A stretch of 64,000 nucleotides of DNA from Angiostrongylus vasorum (GCA_018806985.1 JADANN010000451.1:1302001-1366000); one strand, 5' to 3'. Positions 50,831 through 62,689 are shown, numbered from the stretch's first letter. Program-made: numbers and translations. Notes: a model not told the origin generated them from the sequence alone.

Positions 50831-53800
50831 ATGGACCGACGGGACTCATCAGTTCTTCTTCCTCTTGTGCAAATCAACGAACTAAGCCATGCCCTTGAGG
50901 TAGCCCTAGTCCAGTTTCCTTAGTCGTCGCCAAGCCAGCCGATAATGCACGTTTCGTTTAGATCGAACGAGATCTCGTCCTTAAAACGCAGGAAAACTAC
51001 ATGAAACTGAAGAAGAAATTTCTTGAGCTGTCCGAAGAGAGTCAGTCATGGAAGTTGGAAATGGAAACGGTAAGTTCTTTCGTGCTAGGAATCCAGTAAA
51101 GAGTTGTCGGAAGTCAAACTGCTTTCTAGTTTCATTTTGAATATTAGTTGTAAAATATTTATCTGAAATTTATCTTTACCGTTGAACGCCTTTTGTCTTT
51201 TACACGAACAGTAATCGTTCAAGCCTTCTCTATACAACCTTCATTCATTCTAATAGAATCTCTGGGAAATGAAAACCAAACTCTGTTGGAATCTTCTTAC
51301 GTTTGATTATTGTCCGATATGGATAAGAAAAATGCCCGATTTTTTACTCAGAAAGAGCCCTGTAAGGTATTTTTATGTAACAGGAATCGCTCAGGTCTCA
51401 AAATCAATATTTTGCTTGCTGTAGTCCTAAGGGTGCGTGTGGCGTAGTGGTTGGAGGCGCCCTTTGACACACACACATGGAATCGATCCTCGCGCCCATG
51501 GCTCACCAAGCCCTCCATCTCTCAGGGGTTCATAGAATAGAATAGAATAGAATTTTAATATAAGTTGGAGTTGAGAGAAAGCCGGACCGAAGAACGCGCA
51601 TGGTGTGGTGGTGAACGTGTTAGCCACCGGAAAGGGTAATAGCGCGTTCATTCCCCCACCGCAGGCACTAGCTGTCGGGAGTTTTACAAATATCTCAGTA
51701 TCATTGTGGTTAATTTTCAATAATACCCCCGCCGTGAAAATTGTAGTAGACAGTAAATAGAAAACTTAATATAAGTTGTGTTCTTCACGAATTTTAATGG
51801 TCAGTTAATACGCATTATTTCACTGATGAGCTAACGCGACTCGTAGTCGTCCGACTGACTTCCGAAGATTCGATTCGCTACGACGACGATGACACAGCAT
51901 CGAGAGTGCGAACGACTGTGGGGTCACGACTTTGGTCATCAGCTCAGAGGAAGACGAAGGCGTCGAAACGTTAGCTGCATAAATTTTATTTGGCGTAAGC
52001 TCATCAATGAAAGAATACGTATTGATCGGTCATGCTGAAGTTATAGAAATGTTGGTTTTTGAAGTTTTAAAGGTTAAAATGTTAGATGTCAAAACAGAAA
52101 AATAGCTCGAAACATATGTGATGTATGGAGGCATGGAAGTGTTAACAAATGTGCAGTGCAGCATTGATTTTGGAAATTTCATTGTGGCAAATTCGATCTT
52201 GAAGATGAGGAAAATCACGGACGTCGTTCTTCTACTGACTACGATGAATTAAAGCCTTGGTGGAAGCAAATGCACTCGCAGCTGTCCGAGGACTTGCAGA
52301 AGAATTCTGTGTTAGCATCCTAGCTTTGCTGGAACGTCAAAAGAAAATTGAAAGGTCGAAGAAGCTCCCTAGAAATGGATGTCGCACCAACACAATAACA
52401 ATCAACAAAGTCAGTCGTAATGAGGTCTCATTGGAGCTTCTTCTGTGTAATAAGAACGACTTGTTTCTCGCCCATATTGCGACATGTACGACAAATGGTC
52501 GTCTGCGACAATTGGGGACGGTCTCCTCAGTGTTTGAACCGCGATGGAGCTCTGCAATGTTTCTCTAAGGTCGAAATAGCACCGATAGAAAGTCAAGCTA
52601 ACCGTTTGGTGATCCACAGATGGTTCGATCCATCAACGCTTCCTGATTTTAGGTGAAACGATTATGACGGCGAAGTACGTCCAGCAAGTTGAAGAAATTC
52701 CAGTTGATGCGCCCATTCACTGATGAAGAGAAGGGGACCAATTCTCGAGCATAACGTGCCACCACAAGTAGCCCTACCGACGCTACAGCAGTTGAACGAG
52801 CTGGATATTAAACTCTGCCTCATCCACCGCACTCTTCAGACTTCTCGCCCACCCACTAACAGTTCTTCAAATATATCAGCAACTCCTTGTGTGAGGAATG
52901 CTTCAGAAACTAAACCGAGGCCGAAACTGCCTTCAGTGTCTTCATCGCTTCCAGTAGACCAGAATTTCGTGCAACCGATATAAGTAAAATTTTTTAATGG
53001 ACGCAATTATATACATTTCAATGGCTTTTCGATTAGTAAAAATTTATTTCGAGCTGGGACATGTCACTTTAAATATGTAGGCTGAAATCACACATTAGTT
53101 TTAGAAAGACCTAATATATCAGATGATATAGGACCACTTTTCCTTCTTCTCTTCGCTTACCTCATCAGGCTGTACTTCGATCGTTGCGTTTATCTTCATT
53201 AGTGTCATTGCTCGACTGTCTCTTAATTTATTTTGTTGAATGATAGGATATCTATCGTAGTTATGAGAAATTTAGAAGCTCGCTGCACAAACTCGTCAAA
53301 TCGAACTTCTGGAACGTGAGAAAGAACTACTGAAGGAGGAAAATCAACGGATATACTGATGAATCAATAGAGTTGAAGTCCAAAATCGACGACATTTCGA
53401 GGCAAGCAAAGGCAAAAGAGGTTGAACTGAGACGAACATTCAACAACCAGGTTGAAGAACTTCTTCAGCATACATCCAAGTCGGTCTCAGTTTTTCATAG
53501 TTGTTATAGCTGGAAACTTTTAAAAGAAAGCCAACAGTTTTGCTGATGCCCATCAGAATTCTCGGCTTTAGGTAGAGTATCTATGTGTATAACCTATCAC
53601 GAATCACCTGAGTATCAGCACAGTACTAGTCTAATGTTCTTTCGTTCTACGCTTCGGCGAGAAGATGAGGCATAGGTACGTCGCGAAGATCTGTCGCTGT
53701 TTAAGCCAGCCATGCGTCCGGAAGGAAAGGTCGAGCTCTTAAAGATATCTCAAAAACTGGCTTTCATTAAACCTCGGTAACAATAATCAGTAATATCTCC

Positions 53801-56800
53801 TATATTATTGAGTTAGTATGAGGTTGAGTACAAAGTTTTATTCGGCTAACTTTTTTTTGTAGTACTGATGGTTTCTATCGCAGGTTAAATGTAAGTCGGT
53901 TTTTGAAATATTGTTTGCTACGCTACCGGCCGGGAAACGAAGTACCGACTGCTCCAGGACGCACTGAGCTCCCAAAGTAGATCGTATTGGATGCGGGAAT
54001 CGACCAACACCTGTCCTGAATAAAAGGCATGGCCGACTGAGATTCTTCATTCGAGCGGTGCTTCCTCTACTGGATTCGACTCGATTCGAAACAGAGCAAA
54101 TGAAGATTATCTAAATTTGAACAATGACCAGCCTGTGGACCATCGTCTCGGATCAACGCTGCTTTGAGAAAGATGAAGGTGCTGAAACATTAGAAGGTAA
54201 AAAGTTAACACCAACCTCGTGTTAACTCAACCATACAGAATATTGTCGACCAGTTTACCAGCTTAATTAATATTGTCTGAGAGGTGAGTCCTACTATGCA
54301 CCGTCATTTAACAATCAGTGACAGAAATCAGCAACACTAGCATTGCGTGTGTTATTTCGGCTGACGTCTGAGGGACTTTGTGTTCGTCTATGGATATCGC
54401 GGAATGCTGTTCGAGATCGATTCTCTTTTCAATCTTGGAGTTAGTCCAGCTGAGGGGTTCCCACAAACAAAAAGTTGGAAATCATGGATAATCTTTTGTG
54501 GATTTTGTTCCTTCAACACCTTTTTATCTAGGCCGCAGGAATGCCAACATTTTCCAGCAAAACGTAGATGGTGTTATTGAATGAAATTAATCCTTCGAAA
54601 GAAAAGGGTTAATATTCCAAATCTCATCACTGTCAATGCTCAGAACTACATTAAAAACTTTCTAATAAACAAAGATAGATTAAGGTGAGCTCGAAGAGTG
54701 TCCAATTTGTCGTTGTGCTTTAATTTTTATGATTATTTCTATTGTTTCCAGGTCGGATAACGACCAAAGTGCTGTGAAATATGATGAGTTGTGGAAGAAA
54801 GAACTTCTTGAAAGTGAACGTCGAATACAAGAACTACTGTCAGGAGGTCAGAACCATACAGTCTCTTAGACACGAAGAAATTCATTCGTTGAAAGAGGAA
54901 CTACGAAAAGGAGCGACTGAAATGTGTCGAGCTGCAAACAACACTCCAGAGGTTTGCTTTGCATTCTTTCTGATCCACCGGGAAGAAAATGTTCATAACT
55001 TGTCGCCAGTAGCCTTGTAAGTCTACGGCTGAGAAAGGTACACTAAAATAAGATTCAGCACGAAGATCGTTCAGCGAAAGTTAAAGTAAGAAAGTAGATC
55101 TTATTGAATGCTCATGGAATTCTACGGAGTGAAAAATGACCGATGGATGTGGCTTAGGCAGTTTTTTTTGAAGCATTAAACTTGACCGCTTCATTCCATG
55201 CGCTAAGGTATCCTTGACGAATGAAGGATTAAAATGCCTTGCTGTTTTAGTGAGTAGAATTCAGTAGAATTCATCTCATCAGAATCATTCAGTAGAATAA
55301 TACTGTTTGAATGACGTCGACCGCACTGTTGTTTAGTACTTTCTTCTGAGTTTTAAAAGAAGGAAATGTGTCAGTTTTGCTTCTATGATGGTTACTGGTA
55401 GCTTCAAGGCATTGTGTTTTCACATGTTGACTCATATGTTCTGACCGAGCTTTCTCTAGCAGAGGACGACTACAGGCAGTGATTTAATCTTACTTATACT
55501 TTTAATAGGGGCGCGTGTGGGGCAGTAGTCAGAGGCGGCGCCCCGCCATACACACATGGGATCGATCCCCGTGCTCGTGGCCCACCAAGCCCTCCATCCC
55601 TCCGGGGTGGGCAAATTGGTACCAACCTTTTTCTGGGAGGATAGCAGCACTGGCTCGATACATCGGTAGGCCACCGCTAGTCGTTGTAAGGGCCAGATAT
55701 GCATTCAATCACCTCCAACGACAATTAATGAAGTCGAATGCATGGCGCATCCCTCAGGGGATTGACCAACGCCGAGAGCTTTATCCTTCTATTCTTTTAT
55801 ACCTTCGCATGCCTTCTTCTCTGAGATGTTAACATTGCACACAAGTTTGTTAGCCTTTCCAGGGCATAAACTCATGTTACGTAATCCGATGGTCGTTGAA
55901 GGTTTTTTTGCCGAAATAAGGTGAACTGCGGTGTGCAATAAGACTAGAATTCGTTTGCAGAAGTGAAATGAAACAACAACTCATAAATGCTAGCCTTCAA
56001 TAATGTGCCATAAAAACTAAATTTAGGCAGGCGGCAGAATTGGAATCGGCCAAAAGTCTTGCTAACATAAGACAGAACAAGTCCATTGCCTTAAGCAGTG
56101 ACATAAATCGCCGGCTAAAAGAAGCTATGGAGAAGGAGGTCGCATGGCTGTCAAAAGAGGAGGATTTTCGTAGGACTCTGAAACTGAGAACGACGTCATT
56201 TGAGAACAAGTTGGCCGATCTTGAGCGTGTTAGCGAAGAAAAGACGAACGTAATAGAAGGTACGGCAATGTTTACTTCAATCGTTTAAAAAGAAACGCTA
56301 CACACCAGTACAAAATGGTGGCTTTTGTAATGACAGTCGCTCTCACCTAATCCCAATCTAATAGTTAGTAAAGGAAAGGGAAGTTTAGGAAAGTGGAGTT
56401 TCTTGTGTTGAAAAAAAGTGTTCCTCTTCAATTCTGATCGTCATTACCTATTTTTCTAAACACCCAACGTTTCGTAAAGATGTGGAAAAAATTTTTGGCG
56501 AGATCCAGTTTTTACTTCTTTGCAAAAATCATTTGGACAAAAAAAGAAATTTAGTCAGAGCAAGGTCATGGGAGCAATCTTCCGTTAAATCTCTGGTTTT
56601 TGCTCCTTCTATGGATACATCAAAACCATTTTGAGTAATTTTTCTCTTTACCAAATCCGGTCGACTGCGGTTTTCTCAGGACTACTGTGAACGCTGAGGA
56701 ATAAAGGACAATTGACTTCTTTGTTTGATTTGTTTTCTCTTCTAAAAGAACTTTGTTTTTTGTCCTTATTTGTCTCTTCCTCATCTTTTTCTTCCACTTT

Positions 56801-58184
56801 TTACTCAAATCCACTTCTCCGTTCTGCTGGAAAATCTGAAGCAAAAACTCGGTACTCTTTTTTGCCTATCGTGAGTTTTCATGTCTGCGTCGAAATTTCG
56901 AGGAGCTTAGGACCAGAGGAGCTTCCACAATCGCAGTGGCTTTGTCGAGGAATAACGATGACGAAATGACTCGACTGAAAGATAAGGTGAAGGTGAGCAG
57001 GGCCTTTCATCTAGTTTTTCGAATTCCTTCTGCTTCTTCTCTTCTTTTCATTTACAATCATTTGTTTTCACACAAAACTGCCAGACAGTGGTGTTTTTCA
57101 AACTAGTAATCTAGAACCTCCCAACGGTTTACTGCGTCATGGTATCAAAGAGGTGTTCCTTGGTGTCGAGCTGCGATGTACAGCGGAGGATTCATCTCCC
57201 TGCCATGGTCTCCCAAGCTGAAAAGGAGCCCAGCATTTCCACCAGGAAACCAGCTATGAGTAAACCAATGCCAGGATCCGTCACCATCGTGGTGCCGAAC
57301 TATTCGCATAGTGGCAAATCTCCTAATTCACAAGGGCGGCGACTGCCTGCTGTGGTGAAGACCTGGGGCAGACTTTGGCTAGGCTGACCTCAGGGACTCT
57401 AGGAACCCACAATGGCTAAATCAACAAAACTCCGAAAAAAGTGGAAATTATGCTAAGACTCGCACAACCAATGAAGACAGGTCATCCAAGTTTCCGTATA
57501 TTCGAGTAACTCAGAAGACTAAGCTTGGTTTTCTTGTCGGAAAAAGAAGGACTAACAGTGAGAATAGAATCCTAATAACTACTTTATCTATTCCAGAAGA
57601 GTAATATGGGAAAGAATCACATGGAGAGCGGTGTTAATCTGTTTACTACGAAAAATAGCTGTTTTTTCCTCCTAAATCCTTTTTCTCATCCCTTCAGAGT
57701 CTTACATTGGCTTTGGAACAAAAGGAAAAAGCCAGCAGTGCGCTTGTGGAACAGCTGGAACAAGAACGAAACGAGCTCGAGATGTCAGTAGCGGAGCTGA
57801 AGTGATTAATTTTTTGTCTTTGCTCTGTTGACCAATCGCAATTGACCGCTACGGAATAGAAGTAATGTTTCTGAATATTCAGCAACTGATGATTTCACGA
57901 TTGCCAACGGAATCCATATTAAATAAAAAATATGTGAAAATAGGGGATGTTTCTTTACAGGAAGAATTTGGCGAGTGGCCCTTCGAACTCAGATGAACTA
58001 CGGTGTTTGAGAAAAGTGGTCGAAGAGAAGGAGAAGCAGCTGACGAGCGTCACGCGCCGCTACCGACGGCTCGTCCGACAGGGTGGAGACCTCGTTGGCG
58101 CATCTCGAGAAGCAGCAACGCGAAACGTCGAACAAGCTCGAACAGTCCATTATTCCCTCATTCATGCAGAATTGCACAATCTAG
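50831..58184 (+). CDS. Coiled-coil protein of unknown family; frame interrupted by single extra bases
   Basis: Exons seen: 50831-50899 (starts MDRRDSSVLLPLVQ), 50962-51069, 53276-53483, 53676-53776, 54752-54951, 56027-56259, about 56919-56992 (weak acceptor), 57698-57801, 57961-58184. Nearly all are heptad-rich, charged coiled coil (LKKKFLELSEE, LLEREKELLKEEN, ERRIQELL, LALEQKEKASS, VVEEKEKQL). Frame is kept only by skipping one base at 53354, one between 54843 and 54866, 54910 and 58082. With those skips all intron phases match; without them stops follow at once. It could be a decaying pseudogene, carry assembly or strain indels, or be translated by +1 frameshifting. A mariner copy, SINE-A, SINE-D and repeat-C copies sit in its introns. 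A golgin- or centrosome-type scaffold is possible, but no family signature was recognised. Confidence 0.65.
51428..51535 (+). repeat. SINE-A head, 3'-truncated
   Basis: Complete head and B box (GGAATCGATCCTC) ending at CTCAGGGGTTCAT, where a short AGAAT repeat and then a SINE-D copy follow. In an intron of the coiled-coil gene. Confidence 0.85.
51575..51735 (+). repeat. SINE-D copy
   Basis: GCGCATGGTGTGGTGGTGAA, GGTAATAGCGCGTTCATTCC and TTTTACAAATATCTCAGTAT, joined to the truncated SINE-A head by a short AGAAT repeat. Confidence 0.85.
51940..51976 (+). ncRNA. Hammerhead-like motif, degenerate core
   Basis: The plus strand has AGCT / CAGAGGA / A / GACG AAGG CGTC / GAAAC GTT / AGCT. Stems I and II pair perfectly, and the GAAA and the GTT triplet are in place, but the core has A instead of U at position 4. 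The extra A before stem II is the same as in the copy at 27.2 kb. It lies in an intron of the coiled-coil gene, upstream of the mariner copy. Confidence 0.4.
52150..53110 (+). pseudogene. Decayed mariner transposase copy
   Basis: Fragments in shifting frames follow mariner order. A helix-turn-helix tail reads FWKFHCGKFDLEDEEN from about 52170, then VEANALAAVRGLAEEF, then LLLCNKNDLFLAHI. The catalytic-region text from 52730 reads ILEHNVPPQVALPTLQQLNEL; the usual block here is HDNARPH, so the catalytic Asp reads Glu or is lost. The 3' flank (GAGCTGGGACATGTC, 53051) resembles the flank of the second copy. Multiple frameshifts mean it is not active. It lies in an intron of the coiled-coil gene. 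Confidence 0.85.
55508..55800 (+). repeat. SINE-A copy, near full length
   Basis: Head GCGCGTGTGGGGCAGTAGTC, B box GGGATCGATCCCC, body CCCTCCATCCCTCCGGGGTG, GATAGCAGCACTGGCTCGAT, tail GAGAGCTTTATCCTT. In an intron of the coiled-coil gene, same sense. Confidence 0.94.
57112..57510 (+). repeat. Repeat-C copy in the coiled-coil gene
   Basis: Plus-strand copy, CCTCCCAACGGTTTACTGCG to GGTCATCCAAGTTTCC, in the intron before the exon at 57698. Confidence 0.92.
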
Positions 58185-58994
58185 AAGTCTGATACGCTTC
58201 CAGATTTTCTCGTAGAACCACCTTTGATTTCGACGTGTTCACTATCTATTAAAGATGGCCAGTCTTTTAAAAATCTCCCCATGTGGGACTTGACGATATC
58301 TGAAGAATTACAGAACAGAAATTTTGCCACTTGACCTTGTTGTTTACACTTTTTCTTCTGTGCTCTTGATTAATTTTCCTTAGTGGACGATTTTGACTTC
58401 ATTTTCCCAGTTCAAGTTTTTCACTCCGTTTCACTTCACTTCCAATTTTAATTTACATCTCCCTTAGTAGGTATTTATTTTTCCTTGCTTATATAAAATT
58501 CTACTTTATTTCGCTATAAAATAACCAGGAAGTACGTGTGTCATTGTCAAGTATAATTAATAACAGAACAGTAAATATAATGTAAATCAATATTTTCATT
58601 GCTCTTGAATCTATTGATGAAAAAATGATGACTTTCTTCCTATGGGTCAGGTAGAGACTGCTTTTATACGAAACAGTCAGCCGTTTTCTTCTATGTTTTC
58701 TTTTTTTCCCTTATTCCATATTTAAATTGGGTGGTTGTTGTAGAAGAAGCTTAGCAGTTGTTACAATCAAAGACCCTTCAGGATGCCCAACATTCACTTC
58801 AAAAAAATGACGCTTTATTCTGTTGAATCTTGTCCAGACGAAAATGTTCACTTTCCTTCCCAATCACAAACAGACGACCAGTCAGGATTGTATCTCGGCT
58901 TCACTTCCAGTCCTTCCTTCTGACATTGCATAATAGTCGCCATGTGCTAAAGATCAAGAAGAATAGTATCTATGTAAAGATAAAGATTATAGTC

Positions 58995-59190
58995 CCTCAA
59001 CGGACTAGCACCTCGTGTTGCTAGGGGGTTTTTATGGGTGTCGGCTTGTGATGCATAGCGAGGTTCCATCCCTGCCCCAACTAAGTCTCTAAAGGTGAGA
59101 AGAGGTTCGACATACTCATTAGGAAGTGCATCGAAGAGTAGAGAAGGAACAAGACTGCAAGTGAGACAATCTGGGAAAGCCGTAGCACGG
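58995..59190 (+). repeat. Repeat-C 5' part, diverged
   Basis: CCTCAACGGACTAGCACCTC, GGGTGTCGGCTTGTGATGCA and AAGGTGAGAAGAGGTTCGAC match in order with many changes. Confidence 0.6.
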
Positions 59191-59449
59191 TCTTCGAGAC
59201 TCAGAGGAAGCAAATCTGGTGTGGTCAAGTGATTTTGCTGAGGTATGCACGATTCTTTATGATTCAAGAAAAGAAACCTTTCAACTATCTAGTGTGGATA
59301 TCTTGGCAAGATTCGCAACATCGGCTTTCACTGAACTGCAGCATCGGCAATCAGAGTTTTAGTTTATTAAGAATTTTAAGCGAGATTGAGAAGTCTCAAG
59401 TGTGATTACCGGTTCTGTGCTATCGCGTTCCACAGAATCGTGATGATTC

Positions 59450-59799
59450 GAGTCTGTCTCCGTATCAACACCCGTTCATTCTGTGAATCGTCGCAGTTGC
59501 ACCGAGTCAAATCAAATGGACTGGGAACACCACACAAATGAACGAATGGCGTCACGCGGAACTTTCATTTTGCACAGAGCGGTGTTTCGTCGTCGAATGA
59601 ACTGACCTCACCAGCCACCTCCCAAAGTGGCAGTTCGGTTCTAGTTCGATTACCATTCAAAAATTATTTGTTTTGTGATGACCATCCATCTCGCAGCAGT
59701 CTAAGTGATTCATGGCGTGCTCCATTAGACCCTAACTCGAGATACGATTCGAATGACAACTACGAGGACGCACGTCGCAAGAACAAGCAGTTGATGTAG
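59450..59799 (+). CDS. Probable Ser-rich exon(s) of the coiled-coil gene
   Basis: From 59578, after TTTTGCACAG, a 73-codon open frame begins SGVSSSNELTSPATSQ, is rich in Ser, Pro and Asp, and ends in basic text (RRKNKQLM) at a TAG at 59797. A possible donor (GTAGAC) sits at 59796. Upstream bases 59450-59505 also look coding in two frames (SSLSPYQHP; SSQLHR), and a 72-bp intron with a weak GTCAAA donor would remove the in-frame TGA between them. Junctions are uncertain, so this is listed separately from the firm exons. It may be the C-terminal low-complexity region of the gene that starts at 50831. Confidence 0.4.
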
Positions 59800-60164
59800 A
59801 CACTCGACTCGAATCATCGTAACTCTCATGAAGACGAGACCGCCGAAATGTCAGCCACAATAAAGATTTGTAGAAACCTCCTTTATTCTTATCAATAAAC
59901 CAAGTCCACATAAGGAAATCCTGGTTGGAAAAAAACTCAAGTACTTGTCAATAGGCATATCAAAACTCGAACAAAAGAGTGTTTTCAAGTGAAATCCCAA
60001 TGACCCGAAGAACGCAATGGTCAAAAATACTGGGATGTGTATACTATTAAGGGAACGAATGATGTTGAATCAATAAGCGTTTCTAGCGCGATTTGTTCAG
60101 ATGGTTTACTACCACCGTAGTTCTCCTAATAGTAGTTCTTTTTTTTGGAACTCAGAAATTATAC

Positions 60165-60540
60165 ACAATAGAGCGGATAGCACAGTAGTAGTGATGTCCG
60201 TCATTACGAGCATGGTACTAGTTCGACTCCGCCCCGGGCCAACTAAGCCTCTCATCCCTCCGGAGTCGGGAGATTGGCACCGGGCTTGTCTGGAAAAACA
60301 ACCCTCTATAACTCAATTGGGGACGGTCCAGCCCGGCTATCTCAGGACTCCAGGGGGATTTCTCGACCAGCATTCTACGACAATGAAGATGAAATGAAAT
60401 TCCTCGAGCAACAACCGAAGCCACACGTAAAAACTTGGAAGATCTTCGTGGACAATGGATGCGAGGGAAACGAGTTGAATGTGAGAAGTGCTGTGATCCG
60501 CACAGTAGGTGTGAAGACGGGCCAAATAAAATAAAAATAA
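60165..60540 (+). repeat. SINE-B copy, full length
   Basis: Head GAGCGGATAGCACAGTAGTA, B box AGTTCGACTCCG pairing with the head as a tRNA acceptor stem would (GCGGA/TCCGC), body CTCTCATCCCTCCGGAGTCG, then the SINE-B tail (ACAACCGAAGCCACACG). Lies between the last two proposed exons of the coiled-coil gene. Confidence 0.9.
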
Positions 60541-60793
60541 AATACAGAATGCATGAGGAAAAAGTGCCAGACCTGTGTACATGCTTGGTAGTTGAATATC
60601 GACTGAGTGTCACATGTGGGAACGTCACCTTTGCAGAATGAAAGGCAGTCGCTTGGAACTCCTAGATATGTGTTTTAGCTTCGTTTGGAACACACCATTT
60701 TTGTTGCTGTCTCAGATTGATTATTTCACTTGAGATTTTTCTTACCTACTTTTGCTATTCACTAAGATCACAAAAAGTGGTTATTTTCTGCAG

Positions 60794-60856
60794 AGAAAGC
60801 AAGAGAAACGATGGCTGGCGAGTAAAGTAACGGAACTTCTGGCATTTGAACAGTAA
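60794..60856 (+). CDS. Probable last exon of the coiled-coil gene
   Basis: A strong acceptor (TTTTCTGCAG) at 60784-60793 is followed by a 20-codon frame with coiled-coil character (RKQEKRWLASKVTELLAFEQ) and then TAA at 60854. It is on the same strand as, and downstream of, the coiled-coil gene. The link by phase to the exon ending near 59795 is not demonstrated. Confidence 0.45.
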   Translation, partial: RKQEKRWLASKVTELLAFEQ

Positions 60857-61139
60857 TTTTTTCCTTTATTCTAATTGTACGTAAACTCTACAGACCTCTT
60901 CTTTTGCAACAATTCGTCTGATCAGTGCCGTCAGCAGCGCAGTACGCCCAGGTGGTGAGCTGGGACAAACACTTCAAACCAAGTGATGATCCAAGCTGGA
61001 AAAACCATGTTACTCACCAGTATGATGCTAAAAGCTTTGTTTCCTCTGCATAACAAATATTTGCTCCTCATATGAGAATGAATTCATTCGCTCACATAAC
61101 TCATAGTCCAATTTATCACTGAGAAGCGAGCGCAGGAAG

Positions 61140-61485
61140 CATCGTGGATAAAGATCACGTGTAATAATATGCATACTTGTCGCTGGTTTGATCTCGCATC
61201 GATGCCAACCAAGCCTTCTCCTTTCCGATGTCGGCAATTTGGTGCCAGACTTGTGAAGTAGAAGGGAAAAGGTTCCTTTAATCCAAAGTCGGAAACTATC
61301 TGCAGTGAAGACCTAGAGAATCCATCACAGGAATCGAAGGGAAACAAGACAATCTGGCTTCAACGAAGTTCATGAAGACGGAAATGTCCTCAAGTAGCAG
61401 TCGAACGCACATGCAAATCCGAAGACGTTCGTGGATGATGAGTGCGAGACAATGAACCATGTGAAAGAGTGGGTGGGACTGTTTC
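61140..61485 (+). repeat. SINE-B copy, diverged
   Basis: Body CCAAGCCTTCTCCTTTCCGA, GTCGGCAATTTGGTGCCAGA, then tail AAGTAGCAGTCGAACGCAC and GACGTTCGTGGATGATGAGT. Confidence 0.7.
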
Positions 61486-61804
61486 AATGTTGGAGGTAGG
61501 GTTGGACAGAAAATGAATATAACTCGATTTGCTTTCAGTTCGAACCGGGATACCAAGCACCCATATCTTTTTGGTCTGCAAATTGATCCCAGAGTTGTTC
61601 GAAAAAGCTCCCATTCGGTCCATAATGGTCGGTGGCTGCTTATGGTGAAGAATTGAGAGCGGGTTAATAGGTTTAACCCAAAATTCAGTGGACGACTACA
61701 CTAAACCAGCACTTCAGGATTTTATGAAGAGGACAAAGCCTTTAAATTGTAGCAGTGACCTCCAATAAATCCGTGGTGTGACGAGTGGGAAGGAAGGGAT
61801 GAAA

Positions 61805-62072
61805 GGATATAGCTCTCGGCATTGATTTATTCCTGATGAAAACTCATGCATTCGACTTCATTAAACAATGTCAGAGGTTACTGAATGCACATCTGGCCTA
61901 CACAACGTCTCTTGGTCGTCTACCCGTATATCGATACAGTGCTGTTATCTTCCAAGATAGGTCTGGTATTTGCCGGCTTCATAGGAATGGAAGCGCTGGT
62001 GAGCCTGACCGATGGTTCGGTCCCATGTGTATTGTAGGGGCGCCTCTATCCATTGCGCTACACGGGCTCTAC
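61805..62072 (-). repeat. SINE-A copy
   Basis: Minus-strand copy: head GTGTAGCGCAATGGATAGAG, a B box read as GGACCGAACCAT, and a tail of GAGAGCTATATCC. Diverged, with two small deletions. Confidence 0.85.
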
Positions 62073-62202
62073 AGGTGAAACATACTAAACCGAATGAAGG
62101 ATGTGTTAGATTTCGTACAAGTGGTAAAGAACGGTCATATAAGTAAGCAAATGTTCTTATAGGCATACTATCAACACTAATCAGCAATAGAAAAAAGGCT
62201 AA

Positions 62203-62472
62203 AGCTCTCGGCGTTGATCAATCCCCTGAGGGATGAGCCATGCATTCGACTTCATTAAGCATCGTTTGGAAGTGACTGAATGCATATCTGGCCTTTACAA
62301 TGACTCGCGGTGGCCTACCGATGTATCGAGCCAGTGCTGCTATCCTCCCAGACAAGTCTGGTACCAATTTCCCGACTCCAGAGGGATGGAAGGCTTGGCG
62401 AGCCATGGGCGCGGGGATCGATTCCACATGTGTGTTGCAGGGCGCCTCCAACCACTGCGCCACACGGGCCCA
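62203..62472 (-). repeat. SINE-A copy
   Basis: Minus-strand copy beside the previous one in the same orientation. Head GTGTGGCGCAGTGGTTGGAG and GGAATCGATCCCC are intact, as is the tail GAGAGCTTTAGCC. Confidence 0.93.
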
Positions 62473-62689
62473 ATCAACAACAAAAGCAGTGATTTCTTTT
62501 CCCTGTGTAATAGCAACAATTTCTTTAAATCTTTTTTTTTTCAGAAATTGCGAGGATGTTATACAGCACACGTTTAGTCCTGTACAAAAAAAATACATAC
62601 AACATGTTTAAGCATCTCAACTGATTCGAAGCAAATATTAGTAATTGAAAAATCGAAGGAACTACACAAATAGATGCCACATGAATCAA

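Noticed and set aside
53353..53358. A tiny intron as explanation for the frame break in the coiled-coil exon
   Set aside because: No GT/AG pair is available, and only one base needs removing; an intron cannot account for it.
60170..60245. tRNA gene at the SINE-B head
   Set aside because: A and B boxes are present but the anticodon arm does not fold convincingly, and the unit continues into the SINE body. Not called as a functional tRNA.
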